Shown here in pieces: positions 33,958 through 44,800 of a stretch of DNA of 64,000 bases. Origin of the DNA: Piezodorus guildinii. Taxonomy: Eukaryota; Arthropoda; Insecta; Hemiptera; Pentatomidae. The notes under the pieces were generated by a model that saw only the letters and a program-made list of their open reading frames with translations, was not told the origin of the DNA and made no database searches. Positions within the stretch are counted from its first letter, which is position 1, and each line of letters opens with the position of its first letter. The DNA is taken from contig CM041292.1 of the NCBI GenBank assembly GCA_023052935.1, positions 148,604,939 through 148,668,938 of the forward strand. The letters run 5' to 3'. A program made the translations under genes and the position numbers.

Positions 33958-35310
33958 ACTATATTATATTGTTAATCAGTAATAAGTGTATTCCCCATTC
34001 CTTATTTTATAATACCTTTTACAATCTTGTGTATCAGATAATATATATTTTTTTAAAATCTTTCCAACGGTATATTATACGTCTATATTACTGTACTTAT
34101 TACAAAAATACTAAAAATTACATTAAAAAAATAGTTTTGCTCATTTATCCTTTAGTTGTTCATCTAATCCGTCCAACTTGTATATTTAGCCGTCCTTTAT
34201 CAATGTCATTAAGATGATATGCTTAATCTTTTGGAATGTAAAAAATTAAAGGTACTTTATAATCCGCTCGTCATCGAGCCCAACAACTTTACTCGCCCAT
34301 TTGAGTCTCCGCGATGCAATCAGGTCAATTTCCGTCAATAATTGCAATCACAGGATACAAGTTCCGCAAATCCGCGTAGTGCAACCTTCTAAACTCCGCA
34401 GTGGCCTCATCTCTCTTCGGACCAAATATTTTACGCAATACCTTATTTTCGAAAACCTTAAGTCGTTGTTCATCCTTCAAAGTAAGCGGCCACGTTTCAC
34501 ATCCGTAAAGAACCGTTGGAAGAATAATAGTTTTATAAATTCTAATCTTTAAGTTTTTAGATAGAAGCTGCGAACTAAGTAACTTAGCAACTGAATAATA
34601 ACACGCATTTCCCACCTTTAACCTGGACTTTATTTCTTCCTGGATTTTATTTTTTCAAGTTATAATTGAACCTAAATACTTGAATTTCTCTACGTATTCA
34701 AAATATGACCTGATACATCAATATCACCAAAATCGACACCGTTTCTGCTACTAATCATATATTTCGTCTTATCGGTATTTAATTCGAGTCCTATTTCTTT
34801 ACCGGTTTTTATTAACACACTTGTATTTAGTTGTATGGTTTAAAGGTACTTTAGAGTAAGGAAATTTCCAATACCGGCAATGGATTCCTGTTAGACTATT
34901 TCAATCAGAATCAGAAAACCTACATGATATTAGAGTTATTATTATTATTATTATTATATTTTACATCGATAAAGCGAGTTTAATCAAAATCTTTAGAGCC
35001 GTTTTTGAGAAAATTGTATAGAGGTGCAAAACGCCTAGTATAAATTGGCTCTCCTGGTTTGCCGATTTTTATGAAAAAGTTGCTGTAACATCTTAGGATT
35101 AGACGCTCTTAAAAAAATGTGAAATTTCAGCTTCGTACGACTTATCGTTTTTTTCGCAGACTTACCACACACACACGGACACACAGACTTTTTTTGGGAA
35201 CTTGGTCATTTGGACTCAGGAGACCCTAAAGCTTGTATTTCCGTCGAAAACTGAAATTTTCACGATCGCAATACTTTCCCTTACTATATATTTCATATAT
35301 AAGTAAAAGA
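33958..35310 (+). repeat. repeat family A, copy 7 (split by an RTE-like insertion)
   Basis: Begins directly after the Helitron 3' end with AACTATATTATATTG and has CTTGTGTATCAGATAATA, TCCGTCCAACTTGTATATTT and then the break at 34260-34839. It resumes with GAGTAAGGAAATTTCC, ACATCGATAAAGCGAGTTTA, ACACACACACGGACACACAG, CACGATCGCAATACTTTCCC and ends ATAAGTAAAAGAAAAAG. A short (ATT)n run lies at 34935-34958. Confidence 0.82.
34260..34839 (-). mobile_element. RTE-like non-LTR fragment with 14-bp target duplication
   Basis: The 14-mer TTAAAGGTACTTTA stands on both sides (34246-34259 and 34840-34853); intact family A copies have it once. The minus strand encodes reverse-transcriptase C-terminal sequence: GLELNTDKTKYMIS, then KNLKIRIYKTIILPTVLYGC, ETWPLTLKDEQRLKVFENKV, LRKIFGPKRDE. 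The frame has at least one break near 34650-34700. The 5' end is truncated; the 3' end is near 34260. Confidence 0.88.
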
Positions 35311-37127
35311 AAAAGAAATGAGTGGTATGTCGGGATATTGTCATGATGTAAAGTTTCGAATCATTGTTTTCAGCGGAACATAATCTTTTAGCATAATCTT
35401 GTTTATGTTTTTTTTTTGTTTGTTTTTTTTGTTAATAATATTTTAATGGTTCAATATCTGATGGTGAAAGGAGTTGAAATAGTTATGAAGATGTTGAATG
35501 GTGTTAAATTATGCTGTTTTTTTGTAATCAATGAAGTTTATTACAATAAATACAAAAATAATACATTTACTTTTAATTTACGGATATTTTAATAATAAAT
35601 ATGGAAGTTTATTAACCTTTGGGGATGAACTAAAACGTGGAAATATTATAAAAAGTTAAAAAAAAAATATATATTAAAAAAATGTAAAATTTCTAATACA
35701 TTAATTTTTGAAAGAAGAGATTGTTCTAACTTTTATTTATATTAACGATGGTAATATAAACTTCTAATTAAGACGATTTCTCCTCTCCTTGTTTTTTTAT
35801 TAATTATTTTATCATTAAAATTTGGATTGTCATCTCATTTAACCATTTCCCCATTACTTCAAAGATTTTCTCTGAACGATATACCCACTAGTTACGTCAA
35901 ATATTACATTTGTTGTAGCTACGGTTTTTCCATTCTTTCCAAGTATGCACCACGTTCTTTGTACTATATTTCCAATTTAATTTTAAGACTAACGATTGAT
36001 CTGTTTTTAACTTTCCACCACGAGTTAAATATTTCAGTAATAATTAATGAATTATTTGGCCACGTTGATTCCCATACACTACTTGAATCTTTTGAAATAT
36101 TTTTTTTTTTTTGTGTTACTATTCAATCAAGAATATTCGTGCTGGCTGTCGCTTCCACTTTTAAAAGGGGGGAACAAAAGCTATCTCCTAATAACGAACT
36201 TCAAAGATAGGGTATAATGATTTTTTTTGTTTGTTTTTTTTTGTCACTGTTACAGTGCATTCAGAAATTCCCTTTTATATATCGTCTCCTCCGATTCAAT
36301 CAATACTTGTTTAAGCAACGGGTGTGAAAAAGCTCCTTTTTATTTACTTTATTAAATTGCATTAAATTACCAAAATCGTATTTTCGACGTGAAAGCTTAT
36401 AAAACTTACCAACGGCACACGGAAGAAAAAGAATATCCCATAGATTTAAAAGGTAATTCAAACTGGGGACGTTAAACATAAAGCTCTTATTTGGTCTCCG
36501 GAAAAAACAGTTGTATATAGAATTTTGTTTAATATTAACGTGGCAGTGGTAATGTTGAAACAGTACGAATATAACTCATGAACGACTTGCCCATTCAAAA
36601 ACTCTTGATAACGGAATCACCTTGAAATTATTGTTTGTTTTATAAAATTATTGTTTGTTTTATAAAATTATTTTTTGGAACCGTTATTCATAATTAGAAA
36701 ATATCTACTAAAGAAAGATTTGTGCATAATATCTGTCATAAAACCATAATATCTGTCGTATGAAAACAGAATTCAAAACAGAATTTTATGTGAGTTTCGC
36801 GATCATGTTTATAAAATCTTGACAGAGAGGATGCTTGAAAAGTTATTAAGCCCCTGTTTCAGTATCCATCACATGTTGCGTCCCCAAACCAGACGGAATA
36901 TTCAAATTCTTTTCAATTAATCATTGTCCCGGTAAAAAATGGCCTATAGAATACGTTTGATGACTTCCATTACGGTAGTTCGCGGGTAGCTTTTTGAGGA
37001 GTCAATGCTATTCCGAAATATATTAGTCATTCACCTGGACCCTCGCTTTCATTTTATCCCATCACTTCCAAGAGAAATAGATTTAAAAAAAAAAGTTAAA
37101 CTGATACAGTTAAATCTATATAGAATG
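35311..37127. other. AT-rich, no gene recognised
   Basis: Contains a 127-codon plus-strand frame at 35827-36210 with no known domain and AT-driven composition, and a short direct repeat (ATTGTTTGTTTTATAAAATT twice in tandem) at about 36630-36672. Confidence 0.35.
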
Positions 37128-37405
37128 GGGTTAACTGTAGCATGGCGGTTAACATAACCTCCTATGCCGAACGTCTCGGGTTCAAACCCGCTGGTGGCCC
37201 TAAATTTTTTTTAATGGGAGTAAAAAATCCATAGTTATGCCGTCCTTCGGAGAGGGCGTTAAAAGGTGGTCCCGAGCCTGTGCGATATCAGGTACTCGTT
37301 AAAGACCCCCTATCCTAATTATACCTGGATGAGTAAAATTCAGAGAACTCCCTCTGTAGCATTGTCTGATTAGCCACAGCAGCATAAATGGACGTTAAAT
37401 AAATG
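37128..37405 (+). repeat. tRNA-headed SINE, family D (copy 2)
   Basis: The head has an A-box-like TAGCATGGCGGTTAAC and B box GGGTTCAAACCC at 37180. The body has TAGTTATGCCGTCCTTCGG, TTAAAAGGTGGTCCCGAGCC and GTACTCGTTAAAGA. It ends GATTAGCCACAGCAGCATAA, then AATAAATGAATAAACAAAC. Same order as the copy at 51530-51815. Confidence 0.85.
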
Positions 37406-37479
37406 AATAAACAAACCTATATTGAATATAGGAAACCAAGAAAGCTTATTTACTTTCCACGTATTGGCAGGGGTACATA

Positions 37480-37945
37480 TTGGAAAAAATAAAAAAGAGT
37501 GCGATTGGACCTGCCACTATCCCGACAATTCAAAATCGGAGAAAAGGTTCTCGCAAAATGGTATTCGAACAAGAATAATTGGAAAATTGGTTCGATCATC
37601 CGAAAATTCGGACATCTATACTATCAAGTCAAACTCGATAATGGATACCGTCTCAAACGACATACAAACCAGCTGAATAAAACCAACGTCACTACAAATC
37701 CGAACCGTCAGTTACCCTAGCAACCTCCACAAGCATCTGCAGATCAGAAACCATCTGAAATTAACCACCACCACGAAGAATTAGCATCCCTGCTCCTACC
37801 AGTTAATCCTTGGTCGGACGTGATTCCTGATGTCGAATCTGAAAATCAAGAAACTGGACCATCTCTAACAGTGGAATCCGCCGGGCGATCTGCTCGAACT
37901 CGCCATCCTCAAGAACGGTTTCAAGACTATGTTATGCGATAAATA
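37480..37945 (+). pseudogene. gypsy (Ty3-type) integrase C-terminal remnant
   Basis: The plus-strand frame at 37499-37720 gives PLSRQFKIGEKVLAKWYSN, KNNWKIGSIIRKFGHLYYQV and KLDNGYRLKRHTNQL, the SH3-like C-terminal integrase domain of Ty3/gypsy Pol. A stop follows; the downstream frame (TAG onward) still reads like a Pol tail, with ESAGRSARTRHPQERFQDYV near 37880-37940. It lies just upstream of the LTR. The rest of the element is missing. Confidence 0.8.
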
Positions 37946-38052
37946 GCAATAAGTCTGGATCTTTTACAATTTAAAAAAAAAAAAAAATTAAATTCCATTT
38001 CTCAATATTTTGCATTCAATTTTCAAATTTAAATTTAAAAAATCAATTAATT

Positions 38053-38198
38053 TGTGGGGGAAGAGTATTATATATAATCGATATGATTGCATTGTTGGCA
38101 TATTGTCTCTCTCAAAACACACAACAGTGCTCATATGATTGTAATAAATCAAATAAAATAGTGTTCACAATTACAAATTTATATCCAAGAACACAACA
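38053..38198 (+). repeat. gypsy-type LTR (3' LTR)
   Basis: Starts TGTGGGGGAAGAG after an AT stretch and ends AAGAACACAACA, with a TATATATAATCG box and AATAAATCAAATAAAAT as likely polyadenylation signal. Position and TG..CA ends fit a short gypsy LTR following the integrase. The 5' LTR is not in sight, so the borders are inferred from motifs only. Confidence 0.65.
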
Positions 38199-38202
38199 AT
38201 CG

Positions 38203-39075
38203 GTGTGTTAAAAAAAATAAGGTGACTTTGTATTTTTCAGAAAAATTATTTATTTATTTATCAAAATTTATGTCGTCCCCATCAAATTAACCCCCTCAGA
38301 TACAATACACTTATACCAACGGTTTTTCCAATCCTCAAAGCACTTCTCATAAGCACTTTTCGGTATAGCCTTGAGCTCTTCCAGAGATGCCGTCTTTCTC
38401 ACCTCAATCGTTGCAAATCTCCGTCCTTTCATAGGTCTCTTTAGTTTTGGGAACAAAAGTCACATGGGGCCAAATCCGGTGAATATGGTGGCTGAGGCAT
38501 GGTTGTGGTGTTGTTTTTGGCCAAAAAATCTCTCACAAGCAAACATGATTTTCATGGCCAATTCAAATTTCATGGCACGAGCCAAGCGATATACCGACAT
38601 CCTCAGCAACTTCTCTGATAGTGATTCGACAATTTTCCAAAACAATTTTCTTCACTGCTTGAACGTTTTTATCAGTTGTTGACGTACTTGGGCGTCCAGA
38701 GCGAGACTCGTCATTGGCATCTTCCCGGCCATCTTGGAAGATTTTGTACCACTTGTAAACATTTTTTTTACTCAAAACAGTTTCACCGTAAGCCACTGTC
38801 AACATTTCAAGTGTTTTGGAGCACTTTATTTTATTTTTTACACAAAATTTGATGCAAATCCTTTGATCCATATTTTTCGATAGCAAAAAATCGCCGAGCA
38901 CGCAAAACACTTATAACCTTTACGCCTCTCACAACCAAACAAAAATATACACTGGAAACTTGGTACAGATGTTCGGGAAGAGTGTGCTAACATAACAAAA
39001 CAAAAAAATCGATAATCGAAAGTACGTTGCCCGCGAAATTTGAAAAGTCACCTTACTTTTTGAACACACACAAAT
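38203..39075 (-). mobile_element. mariner element 3, internally deleted
   Basis: Ends are inverted: left TGTGTTAAAAAAAATAAGGT then GACTTTG; the right end on the minus strand is TGTGTTCAAAAAGTAAGGTG then ACTTTT. It begins a few bases after the gypsy LTR. It is about 870 bp long against ~1.3 kb for complete elements. The flanking TA is not clear, so the borders are good only to a few bases. Confidence 0.85.
38268..38871 (-). pseudogene. mariner transposase, deleted and frameshifted
   Basis: The N-terminal part from 38871 reads MDQRICIKFCVKNKIKCSKT, VLSKKNVYKWYKIFQDGRED, SRSGRPSTSTTDKNVQAVKK, ITIREVAEDVGISLGSCHEI, a complete paired helix-turn-helix region. After about 38563 the frame changes: PPYSPDLAPCDF (last catalytic Asp) is readable at about 38465-38500, and the C-terminus KGRRFATIEVRKTASLEELK to WKNRWYKCIVSEGVNL ends at 38268. 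The first two catalytic residues lie in the lost middle. Confidence 0.88.
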
Positions 39076-39850
39076 AATTTGAAAAAAAAAAAAAAAAAAA
39101 AAGAAGAACATAGCAAGGGTTATAATGGATTCATACTTTCAATTGTTTCCCCTCTTAAAATCCAATTCATCTTATATTTGTCTACAATATCTGTCTTTAC
39201 TCGTTTGATAAGGGTAAAATTCTCTAAAAAAATAAAAAGGGTAAAAATAATTTAAAAATATATTAAAAAAAAATTATGTCATTTTTGATATAGTATATAA
39301 TTTGGTTTTAAATTACTAACATAAAATTAGCAAGATGAAAATCAATAAAATAGGTTCTTTGTGATTGGAGAGTCATTCTGCACATTAATATTTCTCATTT
39401 GGTATGAATAGTGTTTTATTAATTAATTAATTGATGGGAATGTCACAAATGTTATCAATATAACTATAACTATAACTATATTAAAGTATAACTGTTTATA
39501 TAGCTGCTGTTAATAATCAATTAGCTAAAATGAAAAGCAATAAACAATCCAAAGAAAACGGGTATATCAATTTCAAACCGCTGTCAATTTCAAAATGCAA
39601 TATCTCTGCTAGTTCTGAACCAAATGTAATGATTCATGATTAATAAATCAATACAAAATTTACAATATTATAAATATTATTATTGAATTGATAAAATTTC
39701 AAACATTATGGTTTGATTTTAAATTTTTTTTTTTTTGTTTTCTTCAACATATAATATCAAGTAATTTTCCATGCCCTCATTTATTCCATATAATAGTAAA
39801 TTAAATATAAATTTAACTTTAATATTTAATTGTTACATTTAATATTTCAG
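39076..39850. other. intronic/upstream AT-rich sequence
   Basis: A poly(A) run at about 39080-39100, then AT-rich DNA up to the splice acceptor TTTAATATTTCAG at 39838-39850. I found no earlier TARP exon here. Confidence 0.5.
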
Positions 39851-41222
39851 ATGCTGTAACAAGGTCTGCTTTGTTCTTCATTGTTGCAACATTACTACTC
39901 TTTTGTGGAGAATTTTCTTGTATGTATGGGCATTTTCGAAGAAGTCGTCGTATTTTCACTTTTGTTGCTGGAGTAGTTTTCATAATATCAGGTAATTTTT
40001 CTTTATTTTACTAACATAGTTACTATTCTTAAATTTTAAGAATCATAACAATATTACTATAATAATTTAATAGTTTTATCAATAAAACACTTCTAAAAAC
40101 TAATTTTCAGTGTGACTAAAATGGCTCTTAATGCTATGAATATGGAAGCTTGAATTTTATATAACTCTATTATAACCATTCAAATAAAAGGTAAAGAAAC
40201 CTTTTTAAAGAAAACTATGTTTTTTTCAGGTATTAGATGTTTAGAAAAATGATTTAGATGTTGGAAAAACAATGTTTTTATCATTTGTACCAGATAATTC
40301 AATACTGGATAACATACTTTTGAAAATTTAACCTTAATGGGTTTTTCAGGACTATTGATGCTGATTGGTTTGGTCATGTACATATCAGTTTTCAAAGCCG
40401 AGGTTGGTGGCAAATTGAGACCACGATCACAGCTCCAGCCTCCACAGTTTACATTTCAGTATGGCTATAGGTAATTTATCACAAATTCATCTAATATTTT
40501 TATGAATAAATAATATTCTAAAAAAAAAAAAAAATCGATTGTTTCAGTTTTCTATTGTATGTCAGTGGTTTTATGTCAATTGAAACAGCTGGGACATGTG
40601 CTGTGTTCCTTTATATATACAGGCATCAGCGAGACTGGTCTAGGAAGCACATGGAGATGACAACTCTTAACCACAGAAAGATGTCATCTTCATCAGCACT
40701 GCTTCCTGATCAAAATGTTTATGCTAGTGGTAAGTATTTTGTGGTTGATTTTGATAAAGTTATAAAAAAAAAAAAAAAAAAGGTAAATTTCTACTATTAT
40801 GTCTCATATAGTATATACTGTAATTGATATATTGAAAATACACTATTTATTTTATAACTACTATTTAAAACTATTTACTTCCAGGAACCCTTTATCCTTG
40901 CAGAAGGCATCCTCAATACTCCCAGCCACTGATGGGAAATCATATTGTTTCACCATGTCCGAGAAGACTTTATCTGGAACAAGCTGAACTTGAATCTCCA
41001 CCTCTTACCCCGAGGCAGGTGAGGGAAGAAGTAATATAAACATTGATTTCTCAAATGATACAATAATACAATAGGAAATCCAGTATTCACAGAATAATAG
41101 AATGGTTTATTTAACAGTAGATATAACGACTCTGTCAAACCAGATGGCTAAATCTGTAAGTTAGTTGCAAGGATGTATTACCATAATTACAAAAAAATTG
41201 CAATATATATATATATATTATG

Positions 41223-41273
<51 letters not shown>

Positions 41274-41722
41274 CTTATTTTTAAAAAATATTCTTATAAG
41301 AAAAAATCCATTCACTTAATAATTACTTCATTTTACTCTCAGGGTATGCATGGGTTCTTGACAATCAGGCACAAATTTTATACTATTCAGCTCATAACTC
41401 AAATCAAAAACTAACTATGATCAGGTATCTTTCTTCTACCTGGGCTATTACCTGGGGTGTCCTTGCATCCAAAATGGAGGTTATGTTTACAAACAAACAT
41501 TCAAATTGGAGCTGTTAATTTTTAATTTTATTCTATTTTTTATCTAATTGTTAGCCTGCCTAACATAATATTTAAATAATAAATAAATAAATAATTGTAT
41601 GCTTCATAAAAAAATGGGTATATTACAATATATATACTTTTCTTTAATTAATGATCTTAATTATTTGTACTTAGTAGAGGTTGCATCTTTAATGGTATAT
41701 CCTCAATTTGTGATTTATTGCT

Positions 41723-41800
<78 letters not shown>

Positions 41801-44800
41801 ATATATATTATTTGTTTTTGATATTTTTTAAATAAATAGTACTGATGTATCACAACTGAGTATGTTACTTAATTGTAAAATAACAACGAGATATCATAAG
41901 ATACAAGTATATTTGAATGAGATAGAACAAACATAAAAATAATAATATTGTAAAATTGAGAAAATATATGCATATGCCGGCAGGAAGAAATTTAACTGAA
42001 CAGATATCTCCTTCATTTCACATATATCTTTGATCATAACACTGTGGAAATGCTATTTTTTTACGATAAACCATTATGCTATTTCATCACTCCTAAAATT
42101 TTTTTTTCAATCTATAAAATTGTTGGCTATTGCACGTTTTATTTGCCACCTTCCCCATACTATTACCCTGCGTCATTTTTTTATACATACAATCGGAAAA
42201 TTTCTCAATCAGTAGGAAATAAATCAATAAAATAGGGCTGAAAATAAATCAAAATGATATATAAATATAAATACAGAATTCATGAAATTTCAATTGATTT
42301 GATTCAAAATTTATGATTTAAAAAAAAATTATTAACTGGGAATCGCGAATATTCTTTGGTTAATAAATCCCTGTTACTCTTTTTTCTAGGTTGCTTCTTC
42401 ATGTGTTGGTGTCTGCATTGGCCCACACGAACAGGTTTGAAAGGCATTGTTTAAAATAACAATAATTTTGGAAGCCCTACTAATTCTATAGTACAAAAAT
42501 AAAATTATTGTTTTGTGATGGATCAAATATATTTTATTTTTTTAAATTATATTTAAATTATTAGCAGTTTTATTGTAGAGACAGTACACCATCCATGTTC
42601 TTGTTCTTTCAGCTATTCCTTAGTGCATGTTTCTGAGATATTAATTTTTAGTCAATTCCTTTAATTATTAAAAGCAATTAGATACTTAATTTTTCTGAAT
42701 TCATTCCAATTCATGTTGAAATCCTTTTAATAAAACTTTTAAACTTTGTGTTAAAAAGGCCTAGCTGATTTGGCAAATATATTGTAATTAAGGACTATTA
42801 AATTTTCTAATTTTAACAATAGTTAGTATGTAGTGGATGAACAATCTAATTTTCTTAAAACATAAATTTTTTGTTGTATATATTAAATTTTTATATGTAT
42901 TTAGTAGCATCTCTTTCCATTTGTAAGACAACAAAATAAATATTTTATTAATAGTATCTATTTGATGTGAACTAATTCTTTTAATGATTTTTTATGCTTT
43001 TTGAAATAAATTTATTTCTACATTATTATATTAATCAGGATATACTCTATTTCTTCCTCCCCCGTTACCTTTAAATTATTTTATATTATATACTTGCTGC
43101 TCATTAAAATAAAATATAATTTAATATAAAAATGGTATGATTTAATACTGAAGCCAAACGATTATTCAACATTTCAGTTAAATAATTACATAACAAAGAT
43201 CAAATTAATTATTAATATATAATGATTATCAGTTAGACAATAAAATAAATAAGTCTTTATTATGGTAAACAGATTTAGAAAATTCTACAGTTTATTTTTT
43301 TCTATGGGTCAATGATAAATAATCCAAATCAATTTTTGTATTTTTTTCTTTATATTTCAATTACATCTTTTTATACTATTTTATTTTTATATCTTTTAAG
43401 TTTTATAGCAAAAGATATTGGGTCTGCTATATTATAATTGGTCATTTAATTGTTAGTCTTTTTTATTTAGAAAAAAAATAAGATCTGTTCCCAACAACCT
43501 CCTTCGCCTGCTGTGCATGTGCAAGTAAACATTAGGGGAGAAAAGCTGTACTGGGCATGTACAAGTGTATGAGCAACAGTGCAAAATAGGTCAGAGGGAA
43601 CAGATTTATTACTTGATGGCAACCTATTTATTACCTAACACTTAGCTAATACAATTAAAAGAGGTTACATGAGCTTCAATAATTATAAGTATTTATGTAA
43701 ATGTATTTATTTATATGTAGATGTATTTGATCATTAATTTTTATATATTATGAATTTAATTTTTTATCTATAAACAATTATAAATTACTCTATTTAGAGT
43801 GCCCATATATGAATATGAATATTAAAGTTATAGAGTATTAGGCAGTGGAATAAAAGAACCTTGTACTAGACAGCTTGTTTATTACTGCTATATATACAAA
43901 CAACATGGCGCAGGGGACGCTACCAACTGGACTGTACTGTGTGTTGTTGGGCAGCTGTACACCTAGGTGGAAGTTCAGTGCCACAACTATCTTTACATAT
44001 ACAATCGATATTTAACACACCCCCTCAATTGAATGTTTTCAAATATATACATACACAAGTAAATATTCAATTGTATCTCACATACAAAACAAGTAAAAAT
44101 ATTATTCTACTACAAAATTCTACACCACAAAACAAGTAAAAATATTATTCTATTAAAAAATTCTATACAACAAAGCAAGTAAAATATTATACTATTACAA
44201 AATTCTATACAACAATTTTAGCACAATATATATACATGACATTAATATATTAATTAATTAAAGCCTTCCGAAACATTTGAAACTTATCAAAGGCAAGTGG
44301 TTTTGTGAACAAATCTGCCACATTGCGGTCAGAATTGATGTGTTCCACAGATATTATTTCTTTGGAAATAAGATCTTTAACAAAATGAGGTTTTGACCGG
44401 TTTCTCTGAGGTCTAGAAGTTTCTTCTGAATGCTCTGGATTGGATTCTTCATTCTGAAGTCTTGAAGGGTTTTCTGACTGCTCTGGATTACAATCATTCT
44501 GAGGTCTAGAAGTATCTTCTGGCTGCTCTGAAATATTAGTGTTATTCTCTTCACCATTTTTCCTTCCCTCTTCATAGCTTCCACCACTATTATGATAGAC
44601 AATAGGTACATTTTTAACTTCTTTATAGGGCATTTGGCTCTCCTCGAATATCACATCTCTAGATCTAATAACTTTCTGCTCATCTGGCAACCAAATCCTA
44701 TACCCACCACCACAATAACCAACCATCACCCCCTCCTTGCTTCTGGGATCCAATTTGGAACCTTTAGGAAGAATGGTAGGCCATGCTCGGCAACCAAATA

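Noticed and set aside
35827..36210. 127-codon plus-strand frame, tested as an upstream TARP exon
   Set aside because: No GLW motif, no claudin-fold pattern, composition like the surrounding DNA.
41599..41835. 78-codon frame with a run of Ile-Tyr
   Set aside because: Translation of a (TA)n microsatellite.
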